Assembly (NCBI GenBank): GCA_030698225.1
Contig: JAUYNR010000044.1
Location: forward strand, 1-52,697
From: Oxalobacteraceae bacterium
GTDB taxonomy: Bacteria; Pseudomonadota; Gammaproteobacteria; Burkholderiales; Burkholderiaceae_D
Direction: 5' to 3'
DNA: 52,697 nucleotides
Positions 1 through 7,892 of the stretch are shown one piece after another (positions within the stretch are counted from its first letter, which is position 1; the number at the start of each line of letters is the position of its first letter). Both the position numbers and the translations under genes were made by a program. The notes beneath the pieces were generated by a model. It made no database searches and was not told the origin of the DNA. It was given only the letters and a program-made list of their open reading frames with translations.

Positions 1-2
1 AA

Positions 3-128
3 AGGAAGGAAGCCGCTGGCGGGCCGGACGTCGTGTCGCTGCACGCCAAGATCGGCCAACAGGCGATGGAGATTGATTTTTTGGCCGTCGCGCTCGGTCG
101 CATGGACGGTGCGAGCGCAAAGAAATGA
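3..128 (+). pseudogene. IS3-family transposase orfA, C-terminal remnant
   Basis: The reading frame open from the window edge gives a C-terminal tail containing SLHAKIGQQAMEIDFL and ending in SAKK, which resembles the end of OrfA of IS3-family elements, the helix-turn-helix/coiled-coil protein. The TGA stop at 126-128 overlaps the ATG of the following orfB fragment, as is usual for the orfA/orfB junction. The 5' part lies outside the window, so its completeness cannot be judged. Because orfB is broken just downstream, the element cannot be functional here. Confidence 0.7.
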
Positions 129-271
129 TCGACAAATCACACGCTTTGTCTGCGACGCGCCAGGCCGAATTGCTGGACCTGTCGCGCTCAAACGTCTATT
201 ACCTGCCGCGGGCAGCGCCACAGTCGGACCTGGCGCGGATGCGCCGCATGGATGCGCTGCATTTCGAGTAG
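125..271 (+). pseudogene. IS3-family transposase orfB, N-terminal fragment
   Basis: The frame begins ATGATCGACAAA and encodes MIDKSHALSATRQAELLDLS followed by SNVYYLPR and a DLARMRRMDALHFE tail. This matches the start of IS3-family OrfB, the integrase-like helix-turn-helix region before the DDE domain. It stops at TAG 269-271 after 48 codons, whereas a complete OrfB has about 280 residues, so the whole catalytic domain is missing. What follows is not the continuation of OrfB, so this is an abrupt junction rather than a simple nonsense mutation. Confidence 0.7.
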
Positions 272-275
272 CTGC

Positions 276-377
276 ATGGGCATTGTGCGCACTACGTTTG
301 CACTGCATCTGAAGGCTGCCAGCTATAACCTGAAGCGGATGGTGCTTTTGAAAGAGCAAAACCGGGCTGCAAGTTAA
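276..377 (+). pseudogene. Possible transposase C-terminal remnant
   Basis: A 33-codon open stretch contains ALHLKAASYNLKRMVLL, which resembles the C-terminal tail of IS5/IS1182-type transposases (pattern AxxYNLKRM). It directly follows the broken orfB, so two different insertion-sequence remnants may be fused here. The match rests on about 15 residues, so the call is tentative. Confidence 0.3.
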
Positions 378-651
378 GAAAGGCTGCGAAAAGGCCGACC
401 GATGGCCGTTTACTGCCGGAAATCTCACCGAAATTCAACGCAGGTTTGTACCCAGCTTGTTGATTTCGTCATAAATTGAGCTCCTGGTAAACCGGATGAG
501 GTCCTCGTCATCAAAAAAATGCTGAAAAGTGGGGTTATTCGAGGTGACCTTAATGAAAGCCAGCCAAGATATCTTCGACAATGCAGGTGGATTGTTTTTC
601 TTGTATCCGGGTTTACCGCGGGCGGACGTAATCACAATAGAGTCCGCACAT

Positions 652-692
652 TTCTGTGCCTACACTGCTCCAACCTCCGCGTAGGCACAGAA
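652..692. repeat. 12-bp perfect inverted repeat
   Basis: TTCTGTGCCTAC at 652-663 is perfectly repeated in inverted orientation as GTAGGCACAGAA at 681-692, with a 17-nt loop. No T-run follows on either strand, so it is not an obvious terminator. It lies in the mobile-element remnant zone about 170 bp from the tRNA-Arg gene; a recombinase or regulator site is possible but unproven. Confidence 0.5.
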
Positions 693-862
693 CGTGCCCA
701 CCCCGCCTTTGCTCATGCAATTGAATGTGGTGGGGATGCACCAGACTCCCTACACGTTCCGACAAATCCTACATAGCCTCTACACGGAGCGATGACGGAA
801 GCCGGAAACAAAAAAGAGCCACAAGCCGAAGCGTGCAACTCTTTGAATTTACTGATAATTTT

Positions 863-938
863 TGGTGCGGCTGGCTGGAATCGAACCAGCGACCCTTGGC
901 TTCGGAGGCCAATACTCTATCCACTGAGCTACAGCCGC
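863..938 (-). tRNA. tRNA-Arg (anticodon CCG)
   Basis: On the minus strand the acceptor stem GCGGCTG (938-932) pairs with CAGCCGC (873-867), followed by discriminator A and an encoded CCA (865-863). The T-arm reads GCTGGTTCGAATCCAGC. The anticodon stem TTGGC/GCCAA encloses the loop CTCCGAA, with anticodon CCG at 905-903, reading the Arg codon CGG. All arms are intact. The 3' end faces the IS remnants at lower coordinates, the usual geometry for integration at a tRNA. Confidence 0.96.
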
Positions 939-1013
939 ATCGAGGAAATTTTGAATAGGGACAGAGGATACAGTTTTTCGCGCGGGTCGTCCATGTAAAG
1001 CTATGATTTCCCG

Positions 1014-1042
1014 TTTCAAAGCAGTTGCATTGCGCCTATAAT
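1014..1042 (+). promoter_or_regulatory. Candidate sigma70 promoter of the cytochrome gene
   Basis: TTTCAA at 1014-1019 and a perfect TATAAT at 1037-1042 are separated by 17 nt, about 100 bp upstream of the cytochrome start. The -35 box is weak and the -10 is consensus. Prediction by pattern only. Confidence 0.5.
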
Positions 1043-1140
1043 TAAAGGTTTGGCGAAGCTTTGCGCTGCCAGCGGGCCTATATTGGCTTGGCCGTGATGC
1101 GCATCCGTCTACCGGTTTAAAAAAATGCACCGAGGAAACC

Positions 1141-2007
1141 ATGAGCGATCTATCTAATCAAAACGAACACGACGATCACCAAACCCCGATCAAGACCCCC
1201 AAGCAACTGGTGATTGCAGTGCTGGCGGCTTTTATCGTTCCCATCATCTGCATCGTGCTGCTGGTGCAGTATGTGACCGCCGAAAAGAAAATGGGCGCCG
1301 GCGCGGATAATACGCCGGAGGCGGTTGCGGCGCGCATCAGTCCGGTTGCGGACCAGGGATTTACCCTGATAGACGAGAGCGGGCCGAAGCAGTTGCAGGT
1401 GGGCAGCGCCGTATATACCGCATTTTGTGCGGCCTGCCATGACAGCGGCGCTGCCGGTGCACCTAAATCCGGCGACAGCGCGGCCTGGTCGCCCCGTATC
1501 GCGCAAGGCTACGATACGCTGGTATCGCATGCCATTCAGGGCATTCGCGGCATGCCTGCCAAAGGCGGCAACCCGGCTCTGGATGATGTTGAAGTAGCGC
1601 GTGCGGTGGCATATATGGCGAATAAGGGCGGCGCTTCATTCAAGGAGCCTGAGGCAAAAACTGCGGCGCCTGCAGCCGATGCAACTCCTGCCGCAGCGCC
1701 TGCAACTGCTGCTACTGCGCCTGCAACCGAAGCCGCGCCTGCCGCTGCAGCGCCAACCAAGCTGGCTGCCGACGCCGGCAAGAAAATCTATGACTCGGCC
1801 TGCATGGCTTGCCATGGTTCCGGCGTCCTGGGCGCTCCGAAGCTTGGCGACAAGGCGGCCTGGGCCGACCGCATCAAGCAGGGTCCGGCGCTGTTGCATG
1901 AACATGCGATTAAAGGCATCCGGGGCATGCCGCCCAAGGGTGGCTCTGCCGCCTCCGAGGATGAAATCAAAGCCGCAGTCGATTACATGACGGCTGCAGT
2001 GAAGTAA
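1141..2007 (+). CDS. Membrane-anchored two-heme class I cytochrome c (c5-like)
   Basis: This is a predicted periplasmic electron-transfer protein of 288 residues. An N-terminal transmembrane anchor (about 22-44) is followed by two cytochrome c domains, each with a heme-binding motif: CAACH at 96-100 and CMACH at 221-225. Each domain carries a GIRGMP(A/P)KGG segment supplying the likely axial methionine. The domains are joined by an Ala/Pro-rich linker (about 172-207). The duplicated, membrane-tethered layout resembles c5/CycA-type cytochromes that pass electrons to terminal oxidases; the partner cannot be told from context. It is a single-gene unit with its own candidate promoter and a strong terminator just downstream. 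Confidence 0.93.
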   Translation: MSDLSNQNEHDDHQTPIKTPKQLVIAVLAAFIVPIICIVLLVQYVTAEKKMGAGADNTPEAVAARISPVADQGFTLIDESGPKQLQVGSAVYTAFCAACHDSGAAGAPKSGDSAAWSPRIAQGYDTLVSHAIQGIRGMPAKGGNPALDDVEVARAVAYMANKGGASFKEPEAKTAAPAADATPAAAPATAATAPATEAAPAAAAPTKLAADAGKKIYDSACMACHGSGVLGAPKLGDKAAWADRIKQGPALLHEHAIKGIRGMPPKGGSAASEDEIKAAVDYMTAAVK

Positions 2008-2030
2008 ATCCTGCCGGGATGCAGAACAAC

Positions 2031-2060
2031 AAAAAAGCCGGTCTTTGACCGGCTTTTTTG
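2031..2060 (+). terminator. Rho-independent terminator after the cytochrome gene
   Basis: AAAAGCCGGTC-TTT-GACCGGCTTTT forms a perfect stem with a 3-nt loop, flanked by an A-run and a T-run (TTTTTTG). It starts 24 nt after the cytochrome stop codon and could act on both strands. Confidence 0.9.
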
Positions 2061-2104
2061 TTGCACTGCTTTTTGAAGCTACCGCAGATCAGGTTTGAAA
2101 GTGG

Positions 2105-2136
2105 CAAAGGGGCCGCGTTCTGGCGCGGCCCCTTTG
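2105..2136 (-). terminator. Strong GC hairpin after the OmpA-like gene
   Basis: CAAAGGGGCCGCG pairs perfectly with CGCGGCCCCTTTG around a 6-nt loop, 40 nt beyond the minus-strand stop at 2176. The T-run is short (CCTTTG), so termination is probable rather than certain. Confidence 0.65.
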
Positions 2137-2175
2137 TCATCCCAATGCCTGCAAGAACCCGTTTCAGGCTTGCCG

Positions 2176-2841
2176 TCAGCTTCCCTGTTCCGCCACGAAG
2201 ATCTCGACCCGGCGGTTTCTTGCCCGGTTGGCGGCGCTGTCGTTGGATACCAGAGGTTCATGCGAACCACGTCCATCGACAATAAAGCGGTTGGCGGCGA
2301 TACCACGCGCCACCAGGTAATCGCGGGTACGCGCTGCGCGCTCGCGCGACAACGGTATGTTGATGGCGTCGGAGCCGGTGCTGTCGGTGTGGCCCATGAT
2401 GGTTACGCTGGTGCCGCGATTTTCATTCAGGCTAGAGGCGAAGCGATCCAGTACCGGGCGGAAATTCGGTGCAATATCGGATCTGCCGGTAGTGAAGGAG
2501 ATGTCGCTCGGGATATCCAGTTTCAGGCGATTGTCGGCAGTCTGGCTGACCTGCACGCCGGTGCCCTGGGTGGCTTGCTCCATTGCGCGCTTCTGGTTTT
2601 CCATCCGGTTCGACCAGATGTTACCTGCCGCTGCGCCGGCCAGCCCGCCAATGACTGCGCCGGTAGCAGCGCGCTTGCCGCCGCCGCCGCCGGTAGCTGC
2701 GCCGATTGCCGCGCCCGCCAAAGCACCCACGCCGGCGCCGGTCGCGGTGCCGCGCTGGGTACTGCTCATTTCCGGCATGTTGGCGCAGCCCGTCAGTGCC
2801 AGAGCGGCAATTAATGCAGTAAGAGTGAATTGTGTGCGCAT
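2176..2841 (-). CDS. OmpA-family peptidoglycan-binding lipoprotein (YiaD-like)
   Basis: This 221-residue protein starts with a lipoprotein signal ending ALALTGC (lipidated Cys at about 19). A glycine-zipper region rich in GAGVGALAGAAIGA repeats follows (about 33-75), and then a C-terminal OmpA domain (about 105-217) with GHTDSTGSD and NRRVEI, the segments that contact diaminopimelate in peptidoglycan. This order is typical of outer-membrane lipoproteins of the YiaD type that tether the outer membrane to the wall. An AAGGGG ribosome site precedes the ATG. The upstream region holds one copy of the 73-bp AT-rich repeat in the same orientation as the gene. Confidence 0.92.
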   Translation of the reverse strand: MRTQFTLTALIAALALTGCANMPEMSSTQRGTATGAGVGALAGAAIGAATGGGGGKRAATGAVIGGLAGAAAGNIWSNRMENQKRAMEQATQGTGVQVSQTADNRLKLDIPSDISFTTGRSDIAPNFRPVLDRFASSLNENRGTSVTIMGHTDSTGSDAINIPLSRERAARTRDYLVARGIAANRFIVDGRGSHEPLVSNDSAANRARNRRVEIFVAEQGS

Positions 2842-2944
2842 GGCTACCCCTTTTTAATAAGAATATTCATTTTGACACGCAGGATCAGATGCCGGACGGA
2901 ATGTTTCATTTATTAACATGTGCATCCGGCAGCCCGCTTTTGCG

Positions 2945-2975
2945 TTCCGAAGAGCGCCCGATGCGCTCTTCGGAA
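2945..2975. repeat. 13-bp stem hairpin
   Basis: TTCCGAAGAGCGC and GCGCTCTTCGGAA form a perfect 13-bp stem with a 5-nt loop. It lies next to the AT-rich repeat at 2978-3050 and between two minus-strand genes. It could end transcription of the gene at 3154-3675, but it lacks a clear T-run. Confidence 0.6.
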
Positions 2976-2977
2976 AT

Positions 2978-3050
2978 ATAATACACCAGCTTGTATTAAA
3001 AATATCGCAATGAATATGTGCGGAAATTGCGATGTTTTTGCCTATACTCC
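2978..3050 (-). repeat. 73-bp AT-rich element, copy 1
   Basis: Read on the minus strand from 3050 it begins GGAGTAT, has TTTCCGCA at positions 25-32 and continues with ATTGCGATA, AATACA and GTATTAT at the same spacing as six other copies in this window. It precedes the minus-strand OmpA-like gene. Function unknown. Confidence 0.75.
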
Positions 3051-3153
3051 TTGTTATTTTAAAATATAAAAAACGCATGACCGACCTGGCAAACATGTTG
3101 AAGATAGCCGACCGCAACCCGTGCGGGCTTGCGGACGCGCAAATAATTGCCGA

Positions 3154-3675
3154 CTAGATTACCGTGCTGTGAGTGCGAATTTCGGCGAATTCCTCGATGC
3201 TGCCGAGCTTGATGGTGATCGGGTTGAGGGTGATGGTCGGTTGCATCGGGCGCCAGGCGAACTGCCATTCCTGCTGTGTTGCATGCGTGGCCGGACGGGT
3301 GAAGATCGCGCCCAGCGGGCTGCGCTTGCCGTAGCTGATCGCGCCGTCGATGCCGGCCCAGTTCGGCAGCGCGCGCTGGACCGCGCGGTGCAGGCGCTCG
3401 CCGAATGCTTCGGTGTGGTGTATCACCAGGCAGGCGTCGCTGCCGACGAAGGTCTTGAACAGCTTTTCATCCCAGGCTTGGGCGAAGCCGATGATCAGGA
3501 AGTTGGGCGCCATGGCCGAATTGAGCCGGATTGCCGGCGACTGTGCCGGCGCGCCGGGGTTCTGGTCGGTGGCCGGTTGCAGGCGGAATTCGCCCAGAGT
3601 CAGGCAGCGTTCCAGCAGCGCTTTGGGCGCATACAGGTAGAGCGTGGCGGGCCGTGTGTAATCTTTGCTTGGCAT
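3154..3675 (-). CDS. Conserved-looking hypothetical protein
   Basis: I do not recognise this 173-residue protein. It is soluble, without signal peptide or membrane segment, and begins MPSKDYTRPATLYLYAPKAL. The start at 3675 was chosen because the upstream extension is rich in rare-looking residues and would lie in a repeat; no strong ribosome site is visible, so the start is uncertain. The composition (LIIGFAQAWDEKLF, CLVIHHTEAF) looks like a folded globular protein. It lies between an OmpA-like lipoprotein and a NYN-domain gene, all on the minus strand, but the gaps are too large to claim an operon. Confidence 0.7.
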   Translation of the reverse strand: MPSKDYTRPATLYLYAPKALLERCLTLGEFRLQPATDQNPGAPAQSPAIRLNSAMAPNFLIIGFAQAWDEKLFKTFVGSDACLVIHHTEAFGERLHRAVQRALPNWAGIDGAISYGKRSPLGAIFTRPATHATQQEWQFAWRPMQPTITLNPITIKLGSIEEFAEIRTHSTVI

Positions 3676-3773
3676 GTGTGGTATTTGAAAAAATGAAATG
3701 GGATTCAATCGTGCTGATCTGACGGCCATGGCGAAAATTCTACGCCAATCCATGAAAGAACGCGCCACGACCG

Positions 3774-3846
3774 CCCTCCCCCCCAACCCCTCTCCCGCTC
3801 GCGGGAGAGGGGAGCGAAGTGAGTCGCTGCGCGGCTTCTACGTTGG
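3774..3846 (+). repeat. CCCTCTCCC-type palindromic repeat, copy 1
   Basis: The core CCCCTCTCCCGC/GCGGGAGAGGGG lies at 3787-3812. The conserved tail GGAGCGAAGTGAGTCGCTGC then ends near TACGTT. The preceding ACGGCCATGGCGAAAAT is shared with the copy near 25180, so the full unit may be about 110 bp. The same sequence recurs about nine times in the window, on both strands and always at gene ends or between genes. Confidence 0.85.
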
Positions 3847-3849
3847 CCT

Positions 3850-4680
3850 TCAGTCTTCCAGTGCCGGCAGCCGGATCGTGTACTGGCCGGATTTCTCGTC
3901 GCGGTTCATCAGCAGCAGATTCTGTTTTTGCGCATCTTCGACCAGTTCCCGGAACGAGCGGTAGCCGTAAGCCGATTCGGTGAAGCCGGGCCTGCGCCGC
4001 TTCATGGTCTGCTTGACCATCGAGCCCCAGAGTTTTTCTTCTTCGCCGCGTTCGGCGATCAGCGCCTCGATGGTTTCGATGATGAAATCGAGCGCTTCCT
4101 GGCGCTTGTCATCTTCCGGCTTGACTACTGCCGGTTTGGCCTTGTCGTTGCCGGCAGCCTTGAGCGCTGGCTTTTTCTCGACCGGCTTGCGTTTCGGCTT
4201 GGCGTCGCGCACCAGGTCGTCGTAAAAGATGAATTCGTCGCAATTGGCCGACAGCAGGTCGGAAGTCGAACTCTTGACGCCGATGCCGATCACGTATTTA
4301 TTGTTTTCGCGCAGTTTCGACACCAGCGGCGAAAAATCCGAGTCGCCGCTGATGATTACGAAAGCGTCCACGTGCGCCTTGGTGTAGCACAGGTCGAGCG
4401 CATCGACCACCATCCGGATATCGGCCGAATTCTTGCCGGACATGCGCAGATGCGGGATTTCGATCAGCTCGAATGCGGCCTCGTGCATCGCGCCCTTGAA
4501 TTCCTTGTAGCGGTCCCAGTCGCAGTACGCCTTCTTGACCACGATGCTGCCTTTCAGCAGCAGGCGTTCCAGCACCTTGCGGATGTCGAATTGCGGGAAT
4601 TTGGCATCCCGCACGCCCAGCGCGACGTTCTCGAAATCGCAGAACAATGCCATGTTGGTGACTTCCGGTAGACCTGCCAT
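3850..4680 (-). CDS. NYN-domain protein (LabA/DUF88 family) with C-terminal OST-HTH-like region
   Basis: This 276-residue protein has an N-terminal NYN (PIN-like) ribonuclease fold. Acidic positions are visible in ALFCDFENVA (about 10-20), SADIRMVVDAL and VIISGDSDFSPLV, which in this family coordinate metal for RNA cleavage. A Lys/Pro-rich linker (KPKRKPVEKKP) leads to a C-terminal region with GSMVKQTMKRRRPGF and SAYGYRSFRELVEDA, typical of the OST-HTH/LOTUS module found behind bacterial NYN domains. A role in RNA processing is inferred from the family. The ATG at 4680 has an AAAGGAA ribosome site; the upstream extension would run into a REP pair. Confidence 0.9.
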   Translation of the reverse strand: MAGLPEVTNMALFCDFENVALGVRDAKFPQFDIRKVLERLLLKGSIVVKKAYCDWDRYKEFKGAMHEAAFELIEIPHLRMSGKNSADIRMVVDALDLCYTKAHVDAFVIISGDSDFSPLVSKLRENNKYVIGIGVKSSTSDLLSANCDEFIFYDDLVRDAKPKRKPVEKKPALKAAGNDKAKPAVVKPEDDKRQEALDFIIETIEALIAERGEEEKLWGSMVKQTMKRRRPGFTESAYGYRSFRELVEDAQKQNLLLMNRDEKSGQYTIRLPALED

Positions 4681-4701
4681 CGTGTGTTCCTTTTGTTGTT
4701 G

Positions 4702-4769
4702 GTAGTGCAGGCCTCCGTGCCTGCGCCTTTCGTGCTGCAACCCAATGCAGGCACGGAGGCCTGCACTAC
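4702..4769. repeat. GTAG-headed inverted REP pair (REPIN-like) 1
   Basis: Left arm 4702-4724 starts GTAGTGCAGGCCTCCGTG. Right arm 4747-4769 is its perfect inverse ending CACTAC, with a 22-nt spacer. The outward-facing GTAG heads and paired layout match REP doublets mobilised by RAYT transposases. It fills the gap between two minus-strand genes and directly abuts the stop codon of the VF530-like gene. Confidence 0.85.
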
Positions 4770-4988
4770 TTATTTGTCACGGTTGAGATAAATTTCTTCC
4801 ACCCGGATTCTGGCCCACGGCGTCTTGCGCAGGAAGGTCAGGCTCGATTTGATGCTGGGGTCGCTCTTGAAGCAGCGCACATCGACCATCCGGGCCAGGC
4901 CGTCCCAGCCGTGGCGCGCCACCAGTGCGGTCAGCAGCGCTTCCAGCGTGACGCCTTGCAGCGGATCGTTCGATTGGGGCTTGTGCAT
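4770..4988 (-). CDS. VF530/DUF2132 family small protein
   Basis: This 72-residue protein has the family signature: [20 protein letters not shown]-like RHGWDGLA, then [24 protein letters not shown]530 proteins are small DNA-binding-like folds of unknown physiological role. Length and order agree with the family, so it appears complete. The gene is separated from ygiQ upstream by 25 nt, so co-transcription with ygiQ is likely. Confidence 0.9.
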   Translation of the reverse strand: MHKPQSNDPLQGVTLEALLTALVARHGWDGLARMVDVRCFKSDPSIKSSLTFLRKTPWARIRVEEIYLNRDK

Positions 4989-5013
4989 AGTGTTTTTCTT
5001 AGATTATTACTAA

Positions 5014-7320
5014 TTACTTGCGCCCGCTGCGCTGGGTGTTTCGCTGCACGTTGCCGATGCTGGCGGCGGTTTTGCGCGGAGCATGGCCGGCGGCCGATCT
5101 GGCTGGCGACGGTTTGCCCGGTGGCAGTGGCTGGACGGACGGCTTGCCTTTGAAGGCGGCCTTGCCGACCGCGCGGCTGGTGGCCTGGCTGACCACCTTG
5201 GCGCGTCCGCTGACCGCCTTGGCCGCGCCGGCGTCTTCCGCTGCGCTCCAGGCCGGGATCAGATGCCGCACGCCGTTGCCGATCAGGTCCAGGCGGCCCA
5301 TCCGTTTCAAGCCTTCGCGCAGGATGGCCCAGTTGGCCGGGTCGTGGAAGCGCAGGAAGGCCTTGTGCAGCTTGCGGATCTGGCCGCTGCGCGCGGTTTC
5401 CACCGTTTCCGATTCCGCATCGACCTTGTGCAGCGGGTTCTTGCGGGAGTGGTACATGGTGGTCGCCATCGCCATCGGCGTCGGCATGAAGGTTTGCACC
5501 TGATCCAGCTTGAAATCGTTTTTCTTCAGCCACAGCGCCAGATTCAGCATGTCTTCATCGGTGGTGCCCGGATGGGCGGCGATGAAATATGGAATCAGGT
5601 ATTGCTTCTTGCCGGCTTCCTTCGAAAAGCGGTCGAACATTTCCTTGAAGGTGTCGTAGTTGCCGATGCCGGGCTTCATCATCTTCGACAGCGTGTTCTG
5701 CTCGGTGTGTTCGGGCGCGATCTTCAGCAGGCCGCCGACATGGAAAGAAACCAGTTCCTTCACGTATTCGGGCGAACGGATCGCCAGGTCGTAGCGCAGT
5801 CCGGAACTGATCAGGATCTTCTTGACGCCGGGAATCGCGCGCGCCTTGCGATACACCGAGATCAGCTTGCTGTGGTCGGTGCCCAGATTGCTGCAGATGG
5901 TCGGATACACGCAGGACAGGCGGCGGCACGATTCCTCGATGCTCTTGTCCTTGCAGGCCAGCCGGTACATGTTCGCGGTCGGGCCGCCGAGGTCGGAAAT
6001 GGTGCCGGTGAAGCCCTTGGTCTTGTCGCGGATTTCCTCGATCTCGCGCAGGATCGACGGCTCGGAGCGGCTCTGGATGATGCGCCCTTCGTGCTCGGTG
6101 ATCGAACAAAAGGTGCAGCCGCCGAAGCAGCCGCGCATGATGTTGACCGAGAAACGGATCATTTCCCAGGCCGGAATGTGCGCGTTGCCGTAGCTCGGAT
6201 GCGGGCCGCGCGCATACGGCAGACCATACACGCCGTCCATCTCGTCCATCGCCAGCGGCAGCGGCTGCGGATTCAGCCAGACATCGCGCTCGCCATGCGC
6301 CTGCACCAGCGCCCGGGCGTTGCCGGGATTGGATTCCAGATGCAGTATCCGCGACGCATGCGCGTACAGCACCGGATCGGTGCTGACTTGCTCATACGAC
6401 GGCAGCCGGATCACGGTCTTGTTGCGCTGTTCCTTCAGCGCGGCCTGGCGTTCCTCGCGCGACAGGATCAGGATAGTCTTGGCCACCGGTTCGGCGGCTG
6501 CGCCATTGCTGGCGCAGCTTTCCTTCTCCGGCATCATCAGGTAGGGATCGATCGGCGGCTCGATCTTGCCCGGGGTATCGACCCGGGTCGAGTTGATCTC
6601 GCTCCAGTCGTCGGCCGGCCGCCAGCCGCGCGCCACCATGAACGCGGTGCCGCGCAGGTTGCGGATAGACTTGATCGGCTCGCCCGCAGCCAGTCTATGC
6701 GTGAGGTCGACCAGCGCACGCTCTGCATTGCCGTACAGCAAAATATCGGCCTTGGAATCCGGCAACACCGAGCGCTTGACCTTGTCGCTCCAGTAATCGT
6801 AATGCGCGATGCGGCGCAGGCTGGCCTCGATGCTGCCGATCACGATATTCGCATCCGGATACGCTTCGCGCGCGCGCTGCGCATACACCACCACCGCGCG
6901 GTCGGGCCGCTTGTTCGGTTCGGCATTCGCGGTGTACGCATCTTCGGAGCGGATCTTGCGGTCGGCGGTATACCGGTTGATCATCGAATCCATGTTGCCG
7001 GCAGTGATGCCGAAATACAGCTTCGGCTTGCCCAGCGCCCAAAACGCATCGGCCGACAGCCAGTCCGGCTGGCTGATGATGCCGACCCGAAAGCCCTGCG
7101 CCTCCAGCAAGCGCCCTATCAATGCCATGCCGAAGCTCGGATGATCGATATACGCATCTCCGGTAATCAGGATCACGTCGCAGCTGTCCCAGCCAAGCTG
7201 GTCCATCTCGGCGCGCGACATCGGCAGGAAAGGGGCGGCCGCAGCCCGTTCCGAGCGTTTTTGCACGTTGGAAAACAGGTTGGTCGGGGCTTGGTTGGGG
7301 GCGATGGCAAGTGCGTTCAT
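5014..7320 (-). CDS. ygiQ: YgiQ-family radical SAM protein
   Basis: This 768-residue protein has the YgiQ layout: an N-terminal UPF0313 region ([18 protein letters not shown]), a radical SAM core with the CxxxCxxC iron-sulfur motif in [19 protein letters not shown], and a C-terminal [11 protein letters not shown] region followed by a basic, low-complexity tail. The substrate of YgiQ proteins is not established. The start at 7320 was chosen because residues before [10 protein letters not shown] would come from a palindromic repeat (7355-7430). The basic tail of about 90 residues rich in Lys, Pro, Ala and Arg is common in betaproteobacterial members. VF530-like and slyX genes flank it on the same strand. 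Confidence 0.93.
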   Translation of the reverse strand: MNALAIAPNQAPTNLFSNVQKRSERAAAAPFLPMSRAEMDQLGWDSCDVILITGDAYIDHPSFGMALIGRLLEAQGFRVGIISQPDWLSADAFWALGKPKLYFGITAGNMDSMINRYTADRKIRSEDAYTANAEPNKRPDRAVVVYAQRAREAYPDANIVIGSIEASLRRIAHYDYWSDKVKRSVLPDSKADILLYGNAERALVDLTHRLAAGEPIKSIRNLRGTAFMVARGWRPADDWSEINSTRVDTPGKIEPPIDPYLMMPEKESCASNGAAAEPVAKTILILSREERQAALKEQRNKTVIRLPSYEQVSTDPVLYAHASRILHLESNPGNARALVQAHGERDVWLNPQPLPLAMDEMDGVYGLPYARGPHPSYGNAHIPAWEMIRFSVNIMRGCFGGCTFCSITEHEGRIIQSRSEPSILREIEEIRDKTKGFTGTISDLGGPTANMYRLACKDKSIEESCRRLSCVYPTICSNLGTDHSKLISVYRKARAIPGVKKILISSGLRYDLAIRSPEYVKELVSFHVGGLLKIAPEHTEQNTLSKMMKPGIGNYDTFKEMFDRFSKEAGKKQYLIPYFIAAHPGTTDEDMLNLALWLKKNDFKLDQVQTFMPTPMAMATTMYHSRKNPLHKVDAESETVETARSGQIRKLHKAFLRFHDPANWAILREGLKRMGRLDLIGNGVRHLIPAWSAAEDAGAAKAVSGRAKVVSQATSRAVGKAAFKGKPSVQPLPPGKPSPARSAAGHAPRKTAASIGNVQRNTQRSGRK

Positions 7321-7354
7321 ATCGGCCGGATTGTACCGCAGGCTACTGCGGCGC

Positions 7355-7430
7355 GCTCCCTCTCCCCCAACCCCTCTCCCACAAGTGGGAGAGGGGAGCA
7401 AGGTGAGTCGTTATGCGACTTTACGTTAAT
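7355..7430 (+). repeat. CCCTCTCCC-type palindromic repeat, copy 2
   Basis: The core CCCCTCTCCCACAAGTGGGA with GAGGGG lies at 7371-7396, and the tail AGGTGAGTCGTTATGCGACT leads to TTACGTTAAT. The TTA inside the tail end is the complement of the slyX stop codon, so the repeat supplies the end of slyX and separates it from ygiQ. Confidence 0.85.
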
Positions 7431-7632
7431 AGTGCGGCGGCCGCTCGTTGGCGCTGTTGCCGCCATTGTCGCTGGCCGGTTCCTTGACCAGCCGCGCCAG
7501 TGCCGCGCACAGGGTTTCCAGCTGGTCGATCTTTTGCTGCTGGCGATACACCAGCGTATTCAATTCTTCCAGCAAGTCTTCCTGGCGGGTGAGCTTGATC
7601 TCGATTTCAATCATGCGTGCTTCGGGGTTCAT
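7426..7632 (-). CDS. slyX: SlyX family protein
   Basis: This 68-residue coiled-coil protein carries the SlyX hallmarks: an N-terminal heptad helix (IEIKLTRQEDLLEELNTLVY, QQQKIDQLETLCAAL) and the near-invariant ending RPPHY. Function is unknown despite wide occurrence. ATG 7632 (MNPEARMIEIE) was chosen over an upstream Met because it fits the family length. The stop codon lies in a dispersed palindromic repeat. Confidence 0.93.
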   Translation of the reverse strand: MNPEARMIEIEIKLTRQEDLLEELNTLVYRQQQKIDQLETLCAALARLVKEPASDNGGNSANERPPHY

Positions 7633-7679
7633 CGGTTGTTTTCCTTCGAATGTGGGGAGCATATATTGCGAAATTATAT

Positions 7680-7752
7680 GGGGTATGGCTTAAAATAATG
7701 TGGTTTCCGCTTATATTTATTGTTAAATTAAATATACACGATGTTGTATGTA
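7680..7752 (+). repeat. 73-bp AT-rich element, copy 2
   Basis: It begins GGGGTAT, a one-base variant of GGAGTAT, and has TTTCCGCT, TTTATTGTTA, ATATACA and GTATGTA at the same fixed distances as the other copies. It lies upstream of the small plus-strand oxidoreductase-like gene, with a REP pair in between. Confidence 0.65.
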
Positions 7753-7781
7753 TTTTTAGGTAATCAGGCGAAGCAGTTTTT

Positions 7782-7850
7782 GTAGGAGCGCACCCGGGCG
7801 CGACCACCGGTAGCTATTGGTAATCCGGTCGCGCCCGGGTGCGCTCCTAC
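7782..7850. repeat. GTAG-headed inverted REP pair (REPIN-like) 2
   Basis: Left arm GTAGGAGCGCACCCGGGCGC starts at 7782. The perfect 24-bp inverse at 7827-7850 ends GCGCTCCTAC, with a 21-nt spacer. The stem is nearly the same as that at 35206-35276, so these two belong to one REP subfamily. Confidence 0.88.
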
Positions 7851-7892
7851 ACAAGCACGCCGGCTTTTCAGATTTGCGTTAACATGCGTCTC

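Larger units (their letters stand above)
272..862. other. Non-coding stretch between IS remnants and tRNA-Arg
   Basis: Apart from the short remnant at 276-377 and an inverted repeat at 652-692, I see no convincing gene. A 66-codon open frame on the minus strand (635-435) has an ending faintly like AlpA-type helix-turn-helix proteins, but with too little support to call. The position directly abutting the CCA end of the tRNA gene, with mobile-element debris, fits the decayed end of an integrated element. That interpretation is inference. Confidence 0.5.

Noticed and set aside
435..635. 66-codon minus-strand open frame ending with an AlpA-like RFTRSSIYDEINKL segment
   Set aside because: The similarity is limited to about 14 residues, no ribosome site or neighbour supports it, and the region is mobile-element debris.
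3077..3157. 26-codon plus-strand frame after an AT-rich promoter-like stretch
   Set aside because: Too short, no ribosome site, and the AT-rich stretch is one of the 73-bp elements pointing the other way.
5083..7698. 871-codon plus-strand open frame opposite ygiQ
   Set aside because: It is the antisense of ygiQ and slyX in GC-rich DNA, with composition biased to Arg, Ala, Asp and His and no recognisable family; the minus-strand YgiQ has all its motifs.
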